Of a DNA stretch of 64,000 bases, positions 54,436-63,903 are shown piece after piece. Position 1 is the first letter of the stretch. Each line of letters opens with the position of its first letter. Below the pieces are notes generated by a model. The model ran no database searches. It was not told where the DNA came from and worked only from the letters and a program-made list of their open reading frames with translations. Origin of the DNA: Halalkalibacter sp. APA_J-10(15) (lineage in GTDB: Bacteria; Bacillota; Bacilli; Bacillales; Bacillaceae_D). A program made the position numbers and the translations under genes. The stretch covers positions 234,603-298,602 of the forward strand of contig NZ_JALKEV010000004.1 of the NCBI RefSeq assembly GCF_023017105.1, written 5' to 3'.

Positions 54436-56889
54436 TTACGATTGATGGAAAAGCACTCCTTCAATCAATTTGGAATCAAGTGGCTTACTGTAATAATATC
54501 CTTGAAGGATGTCACACTTGGATTTTTTTAGAAATGCCACTTGTTCTTTCGTTTCAACTCCTTCCGCAATAACCTTCATCTTTAGATTATGGCCTAAAGC
54601 AATGATAGTAGTGATAATATCCCGATCATCATCTACTTGTATATCTTTCACAAAAGATTGATCTACCTTTAAATGATCAATAGGAAATCGTTTTAAATAG
54701 TTTAACGAACTGAATCCTGTTCCAAAGTCATCGATTGCAATCTTCACACCTAATTTCTTTAATTCTTTGAGAATGACGATTGCCGTATCGGCATGCATCG
54801 CCATCGATTCAGTAATTTCCAATTCAAGAAAGCATGGATCTAACTGTGTTTCCTTTAAAATAGCATCTATTTTTTCAATTAAGTCTGATTGATAAAATTG
54901 ACGAATAGACAGGTTCACAGATACGACAATCGGGGATAACCCTTTTTGCTGCCACTCTTTATTTTGCTTACAAGCGGTTCTGATCACCCATTCTCCGATT
55001 GGTACGATAAGCCCCGTCTCCTCGGCTATCGGTATAAATTCATGAGGTGAAACAATTCCTAATTCATCGTTATGCCATCTAATAAGTGCTTCAACCCCAT
55101 ACAACTCATTTGTTTTCACAGCAATTTGAGGTTGGAAAAGTAACAGAAATTCTTGCCGTTCTAGTGCTTTGTACAATAAAGTCTCCAGCTTTAAATTGTT
55201 GTTCGTCATACCTCTAACATGATTCCCATAAATTTGAAAATGGTTTTTCCCTTGCCTTTTTGCATGGTACATCGCGTTGTCAGACTTTTTAATTAAAGCA
55301 AGAATGTCCTCTCCATGATGAGGAAAAAAACTTATGCCCATACTAGCCGTAACAACGGCTTCAACCCCATTTAAATTAACAGGCTTAGAAATAGTCTCGA
55401 TCACATTCTTCGCAGCAGAAATGACCTCTTCCTCACTCGTATTCTTCAATAAAAGGATAAATTCGTCACCACCATAACGAAAAGCCTTTCCTATATCCTT
55501 TAACACTTTGCTTAATCGATTCGATACTTTTTTTAATAAAAGATCTCCTATTTCATGACCTAAATTATCATTAATGAATTTAAAGCGATCTAAATCCAAA
55601 AAACAAACAGCGACCATTTCACTATTTTCTTTTGCTTCTTTAAGAGCTTGGTCACCGTTCAAACGAAACAAGCGTTGATTCGGTAGCTTTGTTAACGCAT
55701 CATGGAATGCTAAGTGATTCAATTTTTCTTCTATTTTTTTCTTTTCAGTTATGTTCTTACCAATGCAATGAATGCCAGTCAGCTTTTGATCAATATAAAT
55801 TGGAATGATCGTAATATGGAAGTACACTCTTTCCCCTTTTTTATTGTAAATAGACGTTTCATATTGATGTGGAGTTCCTTCCAATGCTTTACTAAAATGA
55901 TGAAGAGTCCTTTCCCTTTCCTCTGGTACAATAAGCGGTAAAAAAGACATTTCTAATAGCTCATCAGCCAAATAGCCGGTTAAGCGTTCAGTTGCCTTAT
56001 TTACTTGTAGGAACCGTCCCTCTAAATCAAATGTTAAGATTGCATCTACATTAAATTCAAATAATGATTTATATCGTTGTTCACTTTCCTCCAAAAGCCT
56101 TTTCGTCCTATTTTGAAGAGTGACATCTCTTGCAATAGCAATAACACCTATGACTAGTTCGTTTAAAATAATCGGAACGGATGTAACACTTAAATCAATC
56201 CTTTGGTCAAACTTACTCATAATTGCACTTTCAAATTTCATCGTTTGACCTTGAATGTTTTTCTGAAAGGCGTCTATCGTTTCTTCTCGCTTATCAGGAG
56301 TTATAACTGTTTCATAAGACGTACCTATTAATTCACTCAACTTATACTTCAAAATAAACTCACCAGTAGGATTAAGATTCGTAAACGCTCCATTCTCATC
56401 TAACGAAAAGATAATATCTGGATTATAGTAGAACAATGAATCAAATTGTTTTATCGTTTTATCTAACAGTCGTTGCGTTTCTCCTGGCTTCCTATAATCT
56501 CGAACAGTGCACATGATGAAACTATGGCCTCCTGCCATTTTAATTATACGATGACTCACTACAACTGGAATTCGTTCCCCTTCTTTTGTTATATGCATAG
56601 ACTCAATCGTAATTGGCTCTCCTTTTCGAATATCTTTAAGTTCTTTATAAACAAAATGCAAAGCACTAGGATCAATAATCTCTAATGGTGACAAGGATAA
56701 TAGCTCCTTACGACTATACTTCAACAGCTTACAAGCTGCTTCATTTACTTCTACAAAACCTTCTATTTTTAATTCCTTGTTTAATGCAATAACAAAAATA
56801 GCATCATGAACGTTACGTAATACATCTATAAGTTCTTCCTTTCTCAAACGAGAATCCATGCGCACCCGATCTTCCTTATCAAATGTCAT
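54436..56889 (-). CDS. PAS-PAS-PAS-GGDEF-EAL cyclic-di-GMP enzyme
   Basis: 817 residues, no membrane segment. Three PAS domains (about 17-135, 143-260, 268-385), GGDEF (about 388-550, motif RYGGDEF at 471-477) and EAL (about 565-815, motif VEALIRW at 599-605, later ITESMAMH and IDDFGTGFSSLNYL). Both catalytic motifs look intact, so it could both make and degrade c-di-GMP. The inhibitory RxxD site before GGDEF reads KDIG, so product inhibition at that site is probably lost. GAGGGAGATTG ribosome site; single gene. Confidence 0.93.
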   Translation of the reverse strand: MTFDKEDRVRMDSRLRKEELIDVLRNVHDAIFVIALNKELKIEGFVEVNEAACKLLKYSRKELLSLSPLEIIDPSALHFVYKELKDIRKGEPITIESMHITKEGERIPVVVSHRIIKMAGGHSFIMCTVRDYRKPGETQRLLDKTIKQFDSLFYYNPDIIFSLDENGAFTNLNPTGEFILKYKLSELIGTSYETVITPDKREETIDAFQKNIQGQTMKFESAIMSKFDQRIDLSVTSVPIILNELVIGVIAIARDVTLQNRTKRLLEESEQRYKSLFEFNVDAILTFDLEGRFLQVNKATERLTGYLADELLEMSFLPLIVPEERERTLHHFSKALEGTPHQYETSIYNKKGERVYFHITIIPIYIDQKLTGIHCIGKNITEKKKIEEKLNHLAFHDALTKLPNQRLFRLNGDQALKEAKENSEMVAVCFLDLDRFKFINDNLGHEIGDLLLKKVSNRLSKVLKDIGKAFRYGGDEFILLLKNTSEEEVISAAKNVIETISKPVNLNGVEAVVTASMGISFFPHHGEDILALIKKSDNAMYHAKRQGKNHFQIYGNHVRGMTNNNLKLETLLYKALERQEFLLLFQPQIAVKTNELYGVEALIRWHNDELGIVSPHEFIPIAEETGLIVPIGEWVIRTACKQNKEWQQKGLSPIVVSVNLSIRQFYQSDLIEKIDAILKETQLDPCFLELEITESMAMHADTAIVILKELKKLGVKIAIDDFGTGFSSLNYLKRFPIDHLKVDQSFVKDIQVDDDRDIITTIIALGHNLKMKVIAEGVETKEQVAFLKKSKCDILQGYYYSKPLDSKLIEGVLFHQS

Positions 56890-57010
56890 AAGAACAATCT
56901 CCCTCTATGTTGAACTTAGAATCATCATGACCAGTTTATATAGACTTCATTATATAATCATATGAAATGAGTTTATATACCCACTCTAAAATAACCATAT
57001 ATAAGTACAA

Positions 57011-57043
57011 AAACCGTAAAAAGCTCCTCACTTTTTACGGTTT
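57011..57043 (-). terminator. terminator of ecsABC
   Basis: Perfect 13-bp stem AAACCGTAAAAAG (57011-57023) with CTTTTTACGGTTT (57031-57043), loop CTCCTCA; leftward it ends in TTTTTG. The ecsC stop codon is inside the stem. Confidence 0.85.
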
Positions 57044-57784
57044 CCCTCTGGATTCTTTCTTATCCTTTAACAATCTGATCCGATAACCATTCATCGCTGT
57101 TTCACCTAAAATCTCTAAAAAGCGATAATTAGCAGTTGCTCCAACAATGGCTCCAAATCCAGGGATAAGCTGTAGCATCTTAGGTAAATCAATATAATCG
57201 CGATAATCTAGTTGAAATGACTTCCAATCAACTTCTGCCAAATAGACATCCTTTGAAGGTAATTTCTCTTTTTCTTCTTCCCAATTCTCAATCCGCTCAA
57301 GTAACGCAGGTCGTTTTTCTTCACGAGCAAATGCGAGTTGAAATAAATATAGGACGAATAACCGCTCACGATAATCCCGAACATCATAGCCATAAGTTGA
57401 AGCTGTATCAAACAAAAATTTCATTTTAATACTTAATAACAGGGGAAAATCAACCATACCAAGTATAATGCCCCCAGCTCCTGTACCAGCCCCTTCAAGT
57501 GCCGCGGTTCGTTTATACGAAGTGAGAATTTCCTTGAAACTTTTATCACGTTCAGAAAGACTCAACCCTTGTTTAGGTTCTATTTTCGTTGTGTACTCTG
57601 ACCCAATTAACGTAGCATGTGTCATATTTTTTATACTTGTGGTCACAAATGTATGCACCTTTTCTGGGATTAACCCATTAACCTTAGCCTGTAAACCTTT
57701 TGTATAACGCCCCATCATTGATTGACGCTTCGTCAGTTTTCGTTTCCATCGATCAAGTTCTTCGTAAACCGTTTCTTCATACAC
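57035..57784 (-). CDS. ecsC: EcsC family protein
   Basis: 249 residues, no clear membrane helix except glycine-rich hydrophobic stretches (AALEGAGTGAGGIILGMVDFPLLLSIKMKFLFDTASTYGYD, about 93-133; QLIPGFGAIVGATANYRFLEILG, about 205-227), the EcsC signature. Third gene of ecsABC, whose transporter affects exoprotein secretion, competence and sporulation in B. subtilis. EcsC's own job is unknown. Confidence 0.92.
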   Translation of the reverse strand: MYEETVYEELDRWKRKLTKRQSMMGRYTKGLQAKVNGLIPEKVHTFVTTSIKNMTHATLIGSEYTTKIEPKQGLSLSERDKSFKEILTSYKRTAALEGAGTGAGGIILGMVDFPLLLSIKMKFLFDTASTYGYDVRDYRERLFVLYLFQLAFAREEKRPALLERIENWEEEKEKLPSKDVYLAEVDWKSFQLDYRDYIDLPKMLQLIPGFGAIVGATANYRFLEILGETAMNGYRIRLLKDKKESRGKP

Positions 57785-57798
57785 AGCGTGTCCCTCCT

Positions 57799-59007
57799 TT
57801 ACGACTTTCTCCTTTTATGAATGAGTGTATGACTACCCATATAGCTATAGAACACACCGATCAGTAGGGCCGTAACCGTAATCAGCCACTCTGATGTAAG
57901 TAATAGAATGAATACTTGAGCGGCTGTTGCCCCTAATAATAAGCGAAAGCAAAGTTGCGTTAACGCCTGTCTCTTAACAGATTGTTCAATGGGATAGAGA
58001 TCTACCCATAGGCTCGTATCATAATGATACCAAATCGTTGACAATTGCGTTGTAATCATATGCATAAATAACAGCATAATCGCCAGTTGTAACCAGCCAG
58101 TTGGTAAGACAGCCAATATGATCGCAAGAATAACAACTAACCGAATATAAATACCCGCATAATCATTTGCGCGTAGAAAAGTTCGAGTAAATAAATAGTG
58201 GTAGACAGACGGACTCGGTTTAATCGAATGTAAGAACCATTGTAAATAACGACGTTCACGGACTTTATTTTTCAATTGAGGAACATCCGTAAAAGCATTG
58301 GCAATTCGATAGAAAAAGGTCACCATTCCACGCTCAACATCTAATAAATGCTCCCACTTAATCGTTTGTTTGTTCGCTATTTTAGCAAAATAAAAACAGT
58401 AAAGGATCGCCATTAACGCTAGTAATGCAAGTATTAAAACCAAATCAGCTCCTGAGAAAAGCAAGTAAATAAAAGCAACATTAATAACTCCACGTAAAGC
58501 AAAATGAGAATGACGTTCTATTGCATGTTGGAACCTCTGCTCCTCAAAGCTTGTTAAGACATTCCAACCTTTTACGATAATTAGCATACCTATTATATAA
58601 ATAATAGGACCTGCATAACTAGAATAATTCATATATAAAGGGGATAACAGAACAAATGCAACTAGAACGAATACACTTTGAATGGCATATGAATACCATT
58701 TACAAGCTTGAAAGTAACCAGATAGCTGTGATTCATATGGTAATAGAAACACTAGATCACCAGGCTTTACAAAAGTACGTACACCACTTCTAGTGAGTAA
58801 ATGCCCAAACACGAGAACATACACCCATATTGCCGGGAAGTCCGCTGGAAGCCAATCTAAAAAGAGGCTATAATAATAACTTCCAATAATAATGAGAAAG
58901 TATACTGTAAATAGAAAGCCACTGTTTCCGATTAAACGTAAATAACGAATCGCTTCATTCCAGTAAACAGTCAGCCTTTCTCGCCACAAAGTTAATCCAT
59001 CTTTCAT
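57799..59007 (-). CDS. ecsB: EcsB ABC transporter permease
   Basis: 402 residues with about eight to ten hydrophobic segments and a poorly conserved N-terminal part. RSGVRTFVKPGDLVFLLPYESQL (about 73-95) and WFLHSIKPSPSVYHYLFTRTFLRANDYAGIY (about 255-285) are EcsB features. Membrane half of the EcsAB exporter. Its start overlaps the ecsA stop by 4 bp. Confidence 0.92.
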   Translation of the reverse strand: MKDGLTLWRERLTVYWNEAIRYLRLIGNSGFLFTVYFLIIIGSYYYSLFLDWLPADFPAIWVYVLVFGHLLTRSGVRTFVKPGDLVFLLPYESQLSGYFQACKWYSYAIQSVFVLVAFVLLSPLYMNYSSYAGPIIYIIGMLIIVKGWNVLTSFEEQRFQHAIERHSHFALRGVINVAFIYLLFSGADLVLILALLALMAILYCFYFAKIANKQTIKWEHLLDVERGMVTFFYRIANAFTDVPQLKNKVRERRYLQWFLHSIKPSPSVYHYLFTRTFLRANDYAGIYIRLVVILAIILAVLPTGWLQLAIMLLFMHMITTQLSTIWYHYDTSLWVDLYPIEQSVKRQALTQLCFRLLLGATAAQVFILLLTSEWLITVTALLIGVFYSYMGSHTLIHKRRKS

Positions 59008-59747
59008 ACGCGTTCTTCCTTCGTCATTTCGATATAAATATCATCCAACGTTGCATTCTTCATCCCTGTTTGCTCTTGCATTTGCTGTAAAGTACCTTCA
59101 AGTAACACTTTCCCTTCATGTAACATAACAAACCGGTCACAATAACGTTCTGCTGTCGCCAGAATGTGAGTCGACATTAAGACCGCAGCCCCTTTGGTTT
59201 TCATCGTATCTAACCAGGTTAAAAACGATTGAATGCCAATTGGATCAAGTCCAACGATCGGCTCGTCTACGATGTAAACAGGTGGTTCAACTAAAAAAGC
59301 ACTCATGATCATCACTTTTTGGCGCATTCCTTTTGAAAAGTGACTAGGAAACCAGTGTCTCATCTTTTCCATTCGAAATTCAGTTAATAATGTATTCGCA
59401 CGTTCTTCAAACGTATCCATTTCAAGATCGTAAGCAAGTGCTGTCACTTCTAAATGCTCCCACAGCGTCAGTTCATCGTATAAAATTGGCGTTTCTGGAA
59501 TATAAGCAAGTGAACGACGATATGTATGTAAATCATCTTGTAAAGTCATTCCATTCACATGAATTGTCCCTTGATCTGCTTGTAATAAACCCAGAATATG
59601 CTTAATAGTCGTGCTCTTCCCAGCCCCATTCAATCCAATTAATCCAACCATTTCAGCAGGCTCTACTGAAAATGAAATATGATGTAAAACAGGCTTTCGT
59701 GGGTGGTACCCTCCTGTTAAATCTTGAATTTGCAACCCTTTTGACAT
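59004..59747 (-). CDS. ecsA: EcsA ABC transporter ATPase
   Basis: 247 residues. Walker A GLNGAGKST (about 38-46), Q-loop IPETPILYDELT, signature FSKGMRQKVMIMSAFL (about 137-152), Walker B VYIVDEPIVGLDP and switch STHI. First gene of ecsABC; divergent from hit in B. subtilis and separated here by a PCYCGC gene and repeat B. Confidence 0.94.
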   Translation of the reverse strand: MSKGLQIQDLTGGYHPRKPVLHHISFSVEPAEMVGLIGLNGAGKSTTIKHILGLLQADQGTIHVNGMTLQDDLHTYRRSLAYIPETPILYDELTLWEHLEVTALAYDLEMDTFEERANTLLTEFRMEKMRHWFPSHFSKGMRQKVMIMSAFLVEPPVYIVDEPIVGLDPIGIQSFLTWLDTMKTKGAAVLMSTHILATAERYCDRFVMLHEGKVLLEGTLQQMQEQTGMKNATLDDIYIEMTKEERV

Positions 59748-59847
59748 AGCGTCACCACTCCTTCCCTTCTATATTACCAAAAATGGACATATATTCTCTA
59801 CTATCTTGACAAAGCTTTTGCTCTTTCGACTTGACCTCTAAGCAAGT

Positions 59848-59936
59848 AGTGTAGTCGCTATATCTTTTAAAATCTTGTAGTGAGTGGTTTCCTCGCCACA
59901 AGACGCGTAGCGAACGAAGCTATCGCCATATTTTTT
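59848..59936 (+). repeat. structured intergenic repeat, copy B
   Basis: TCGCTA (59855-59860) pairs with TAGCGA (59908-59913); TCTTGTAGTGAG (59873-59884) pairs with CTCGCCACAAGA (59892-59903), one mismatch. Flanks TAGTGTAGTCGCTA and ATATTTTTTTG match copy A at 29.8 kb. Confidence 0.68.
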
Positions 59937-59964
59937 TGATGCTTTTTGAACAGGTTTATATAGA

Positions 59965-60002
59965 AAGTAAGCCGAAAGATCACGCATCTTTTGGCTTACT
60001 TA
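59965..60002 (-). terminator. terminator of the PCYCGC-protein gene
   Basis: AAGTAAGCCGAAAGAT pairs with ATCTTTTGGCTTACTT (one G-T pair) around CACGC. T-run leftward is weak (TTTCTATAT). Confidence 0.58.
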
Positions 60003-60013
60003 TTTAACCCTTT

Positions 60014-60484
60014 CTATAAAACAGGTGTAGGTGTCGGCTCAGGATATCCTTGTTGATACACGTCATCCACAATTTGACGAATCTCATCAACAGACAAACC
60101 TTGATCTGTTAATACCATTGACATGTGAGCAATTTCTAAGCACACTCCACATTTTGCTCCATGGTCGTCCCAAACAACTGATTCTTCTTCGCGCTCATAA
60201 ATGAAGCAATCGTAAGTATGTCGATGACCGACGAACTCTCCGCACCCACAATAGCAAGGAATATGAACGAGTACATCCTCATAATGAACGGCTCGACTGT
60301 ATATATCTGCAATCGTGTCTGAATAATGATCTAAAAATTGTGGTAATTCCTCTGCTGCTGTTTCTTCACGCAAATCTCCATTTATTTGATGACCGTTATG
60401 AGGAGAAGCCTTCTCTGTTTCTTCTCCATCAGTACACCCTAATAATAAGAACGCCAATGCGAATCCAATAAATATCTTCTTCAT
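60014..60484 (-). CDS. PCYCGC-motif lipoprotein
   Basis: 156 residues. A lipoprotein signal ends at FLLLGC (Cys 17). The PCYCGC domain reads HIPCYCGCGEFVGHRHTYDCFI (about 74-95), followed by C-x2-C (KCGVCLEIA, about 111-119), so seven Cys and several His in the exported part could bind metal. Family PF13798 has no assigned role. ATG after AGGTGATAG. Between repeat B and hit. Confidence 0.88.
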   Translation of the reverse strand: MKKIFIGFALAFLLLGCTDGEETEKASPHNGHQINGDLREETAAEELPQFLDHYSDTIADIYSRAVHYEDVLVHIPCYCGCGEFVGHRHTYDCFIYEREEESVVWDDHGAKCGVCLEIAHMSMVLTDQGLSVDEIRQIVDDVYQQGYPEPTPTPVL

Positions 60485-60620
60485 TCTATCACCTCTACGA
60501 ACTCTTTCCTTCAGTATATCATTTCAAGTAGCAGACAAGTATAGCAATCCTGTGAAGCTTCACTTGCAACAGCGTCTTTAAGTCGGTATAGTGAAAGAAA
60601 AATATGGAAGGATGATCACA

Positions 60621-61055
60621 ATGACGCACGATCCAAATTGTATTTTCTGCAAAATAATAAGAGGAGATATTCCTTCTTACAAATTGTATGAAGATGATCA
60701 CGTCTACGCCTTTTTAGACATTAGCCAAGTAACGAAAGGACATACGTTGATCATTCCAAAAGAACATTACAAAGATGTATTTGAGTTACCAACTAACATC
60801 GCTAGTCACCTTTTCTCCGTTGTCCCTAAAATCGCTAACGGTTTAAAGCATGCTCTAAATCCAATAGGAATGAATATGATTAACAACAACGGTGAAAAAG
60901 CAGGACAAACCGTTTTCCATTATCACATTCACTTAATCCCCCGTTTTGGAAAAGGAGATGGCTACGGAGCTGTATGGAAAGACCATAGCTCTGAATATAC
61001 ACAAAATGAATTACAGCAAGCTGCAAAAGCCATTTCCACTTTTATAAAAAGCTAA
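60621..61055 (+). CDS. hit: HIT-family nucleotide hydrolase
   Basis: 144 residues. CIFCKIIRGDIPSYKLYEDDHVYAFLD (about 5-31, two Cys) and the HIT triad FHYHIHLIPRF (about 96-106) with H-x-H-x-H. Hydrolyses nucleoside phosphoramidates and related compounds; physiological role unknown. GGAAGGATGATCACA favours ATG 60621 over the longer frame. Divergent from the ecs side as in B. subtilis. Confidence 0.93.
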   Translation: MTHDPNCIFCKIIRGDIPSYKLYEDDHVYAFLDISQVTKGHTLIIPKEHYKDVFELPTNIASHLFSVVPKIANGLKHALNPIGMNMINNNGEKAGQTVFHYHIHLIPRFGKGDGYGAVWKDHSSEYTQNELQQAAKAISTFIKS

Positions 61056-61190
61056 CGTTTGCACATTTTTTTTATGAAACTTTCGGAAAATACAAAAAAC
61101 ACAAAACATATTTCACTCTTTTTATGATAGGATAAGGTTAATGACGTACTATCATATTTAAGCTAAGGGAAAAAGGAGATGGATGAAAAC

Positions 61191-62270
61191 ATGGAAGCTG
61201 TTTACAATTTTAATGCTGGTCCTTCAGCATTACCTAAGGAAGTTCTTGAGCGTGCTCAGCAGGAACTAACAAATTTCTCCAATACAGGTATGTCCGTGAT
61301 GGAATTAAGCCATAGAAGTAAAGAGTATGAGGCTGTTCATCAAGAAGCAATTGATCATTTGAAGGAGCTATTAAACATTCCTGATAACTATCAAATTCTC
61401 TTGCTTCAAGGTGGAGCAAGTCTACAATTTGCTATGATTCCATTACAGTTTTTAATTGAAGGGAAAATTGGAAATTACATTATAACAGGCTCATGGTCAG
61501 AGAAAGCGATAAAAGAAGCTAAATTAATTGGCGAAACGTTTATCGGTGGTTCAGCAAAAGAGAATCAGTTTCGCTCAATTCCTGACATTCAATCATTGCA
61601 ATATAACGAAAATGATGCTTATGTTCATCTTACATCTAATAATACGATTTTCGGCACGCAATGGCATGAATTCCCAACGATCACTCATGCCCCGTTAATT
61701 GCTGATATGTCTAGTGATATCCTTTCACGTTCGCTTAATGTCGATCAATTTGGAATTATTTATGCAGGTGCTCAGAAGAACCTTGGACCATCTGGTGTAA
61801 CAGTTGCGATTGTCCGCGAAGACTTATTAGAAGCAGATGTTTCGCATGTACCAACTATGCTTCAGTACAAAACTCACTCTAATGCGAATTCTCTTTATAA
61901 CACACCACCGTCTTTTTCCATCTATGTGCTAAACCAAGTTCTAAGATGGGTGAAAGAGCAAGGTGGCGTCGAGATACTCGAGAAACGAAACGTAGCTAAA
62001 GCAAAGCTTATATACGATGCAATCGATGAAAGCAATGGTTTTTATAGAGGTCATGCTGAAGAAGCACGTTCGAATATGAATATTACCTTCAACCTTCCTA
62101 GCGAGGAACACAATAAAGCCTTCTTAGCAGAAGCAAAGGAACTAGGTTTTGTCGGTTTAAATGGTCACCGTTCTGTTGGCGGCTGTCGCGCTTCAACGTA
62201 TAACGCTGTTCCAGTTGAAGCATGTGAAAAGCTTCGTGACTTCATGAAGTCATTCCAAGAAAAGTCATAA
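61191..62270 (+). CDS. serC: SerC phosphoserine aminotransferase
   Basis: 359 residues. PLP enzyme converting 3-phosphohydroxypyruvate to phosphoserine (also 4-phosphohydroxythreonine). YNFNAGPSALPKEVL at the start, MSVMELSHRSKEY, LLLQGGASLQFAMIP (about 64-78), YAGAQKNLGPSGVT with the PLP Lys (about 190-203) and NMNITFNLPS. The ATG at 61191 gives the family start; ATG 61179 abuts AAAAGGAG with no spacing. Confidence 0.95.
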   Translation: MEAVYNFNAGPSALPKEVLERAQQELTNFSNTGMSVMELSHRSKEYEAVHQEAIDHLKELLNIPDNYQILLLQGGASLQFAMIPLQFLIEGKIGNYIITGSWSEKAIKEAKLIGETFIGGSAKENQFRSIPDIQSLQYNENDAYVHLTSNNTIFGTQWHEFPTITHAPLIADMSSDILSRSLNVDQFGIIYAGAQKNLGPSGVTVAIVREDLLEADVSHVPTMLQYKTHSNANSLYNTPPSFSIYVLNQVLRWVKEQGGVEILEKRNVAKAKLIYDAIDESNGFYRGHAEEARSNMNITFNLPSEEHNKAFLAEAKELGFVGLNGHRSVGGCRASTYNAVPVEACEKLRDFMKSFQEKS

Positions 62271-62280
62271 AGTACATGCT

Positions 62281-62325
62281 AGGTATCTTATAGGAGTGAA
62301 CATCTCCAATAAGATACCTCCTTTT
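62281..62325. terminator. terminator between serC and a convergent small gene
   Basis: AGGTATCTTATAGGAG pairs with CTCCAATAAGATACCT (one mismatch) around a 7-base loop, followed by CCTTTTATAA. Confidence 0.75.
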
Positions 62326-62515
62326 ATAACATAAGTAAACAATAAATAACCATACAACCACTAATAAAAAATGTTATCACAATGTAACTAAATGAACGAT
62401 AGAAAACCTTCTTACTTTCCTTTTTCTTTTCCTTTATAAGTCGAATACTTATGTATATAAGACTATAGGTTGTTAATAGAAAAATTGAAACAAACAATAA
62501 CGTCAGCGCCTCCAT
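62324..62515 (-). CDS. small two-helix membrane protein
   Basis: 63 residues with two hydrophobic helices (about 4-25 and 43-62) around a charged KEKKKESKK loop. Family not recognised. Strong AAGGAGGGAAAACAG ribosome site supports it. Convergent with serC, divergent from the YtxH gene. Confidence 0.72.
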   Translation of the reverse strand: MEALTLLFVSIFLLTTYSLIYISIRLIKEKKKESKKVFYRSFSYIVITFFISGCMVIYCLLML

Positions 62516-62604
62516 CTGTTTTCCCTCCTTACCTATGTATATGAAGGGTGGAAAGGAAATAGACTATAGGCGAAAGACGTTCAGAAAATAGAAGGAGGGA
62601 TAGA

Positions 62605-62952
62605 ATGAACGTGAAGTCTTTATCAATCGGTCTAATTGCTGGTTCACTTATTGCAAGTGGTATCACACTATTCATCACACCGACGTCCGGTAAGGAATTA
62701 CAAGCACGATACGCCAAACGATTAAAAGCCGGAAAAGGATCTTTTCAGCAACTAAAGCAACAATGCTCTGACACAACAGCCAAATTAAAACAAACCATTC
62801 ACATTACAAAAGAACAAGGCCAAGAATTAGCCCATGAATCAAAAGAAATCATCGAGAACTATCGTCAGGATATCGAACCATCACTAGAACGATTGAAAAA
62901 CGATATTAATAGTTTGCAACAGCAAGTAAATAACTTGAAAGATTGTGACTAA
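62605..62952 (+). CDS. YtxH-domain protein (YhaH-like)
   Basis: 115 residues. N-terminal hydrophobic glycine-rich helix (SLSIGLIAGSLIASGITLFITPTSGKELQ) typical of YtxH/DUF883-type proteins, then an amphipathic coiled coil (about 40-112). B. subtilis yhaH occupies the same place between serC and hpr. Role unclear, probably membrane-associated stress protein. AGAAGGAGGGATAGA ribosome site. Confidence 0.83.
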   Translation: MNVKSLSIGLIAGSLIASGITLFITPTSGKELQARYAKRLKAGKGSFQQLKQQCSDTTAKLKQTIHITKEQGQELAHESKEIIENYRQDIEPSLERLKNDINSLQQQVNNLKDCD

Positions 62953-63124
62953 GCTGAACTTGCAAGAACAAATTAAATTTTCGAAAAGTTTGAAATAAAC
63001 ACATATTTACCTTTTCTTTTTCTATGAACCTTGTCATAATATAAGGAAGTTATATTGTGATAGAGATAAATAAGAAGCTAGGTTCTATTTTGGAGGAAGA
63101 GATCTATTCGTTAGGGGGAGGATT

Positions 63125-63712
63125 ATGGAACAGTCGGCAGAAAGCTCCTTAAAACAGTCCGTTATTTTTAGTCACAAAGTTGCACAATTAAGTAAAGCAT
63201 TGTGGAAGTCCGTAGAGAAAGATTGGCAAAGTTGGATTAAACCATTTGATTTAAATATTAATGAGCACCATATTTTATGGATTGCCTATCACCAGGACGG
63301 TGCATCGATTTCGGATATTGCGAAGTACGGAGTGATGCACGTGTCTACCGCCTTTAATTTTTCGAAAAAACTAGAAGATAGAGGCTTGCTGCTATTTTCA
63401 AAGAAGGAAAACGATAAACGAAATACGTATGTCCAATTAACAGAGGAAGGCAAGGCTCTCTTCCTTCAAACATTGGAATGCTATCAGCCTGATACGTATG
63501 GTGTCTTTCAAGGAGCTTTACCAATCAAAGGATTGTATGGTAAATTCCCTGAATTCTCTGAAATTATGAGTATTCTTCGTCATATTTACGGAAACGAGTT
63601 TATTGAAATGTTTGAAGAAACACTACAGAAATTTGATGAGAGTTTCTATGAAGAAGATGGTCAACTTCAATCAACCACAAAAGAAAATGAATATGTAACA
63701 GAAGGAGTTTAG
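63125..63712 (+). CDS. hpr: Hpr/ScoC transition-state regulator
   Basis: 195 residues. MarR-type HTH within [55 protein letters not shown], which matches Hpr almost motif by motif ([39 protein letters not shown] in the family). It represses protease and peptide-transport genes during exponential growth. Slightly shorter than the B. subtilis protein. TTAGGGGGAGGATT ribosome site. Gene order with serC and hit as in B. subtilis. Confidence 0.95.
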   Translation: MEQSAESSLKQSVIFSHKVAQLSKALWKSVEKDWQSWIKPFDLNINEHHILWIAYHQDGASISDIAKYGVMHVSTAFNFSKKLEDRGLLLFSKKENDKRNTYVQLTEEGKALFLQTLECYQPDTYGVFQGALPIKGLYGKFPEFSEIMSILRHIYGNEFIEMFEETLQKFDESFYEEDGQLQSTTKENEYVTEGV

Positions 63713-63731
63713 CTTATTAAGCTAAGCTCTC

Positions 63732-63761
63732 AGCCTGTCGACTTTGTCGACAGGCTTTTTT
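63732..63761 (+). terminator. terminator of hpr
   Basis: AGCCTGTCGAC (63732-63742) pairs with GTCGACAGGCT (63746-63756), loop TTT, then TTTTTG. Confidence 0.88.
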
Positions 63762-63798
63762 GTTTAGTAGTCAGGGTTCGGCCCTCCGATCTCGCTAC

Positions 63799-63903
63799 CG
63801 GGATGGGGGGCACGCTTTCCGCAGGCGGGCGTTGAACTAACCGGCTGCGCCGGTGGATTTCAACCTGCCCTTCCCTCCTGCAGGAGTCGACCCTCCCATC
63901 CCG
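63799..63903. repeat. GC-rich imperfect palindrome
   Basis: Nested arms: CGGGATGGG (63799-63807) with CCCATCCCG (63895-63903), GTTGAA (63831-63836) with TTCAAC (63859-63864), ACCGGC with GCCGGT at the tip. Its GC content stands out from the AT-rich surroundings. It resembles palindromic intergenic repeats I know from other Bacillaceae. Past it, to 64000, no gene is visible. Confidence 0.65.

Noticed and set aside
60519-60701. Minus-strand frame overlapping the start of hit
   Set aside because: Overlaps promoter and coding sequence of hit without its own signals.
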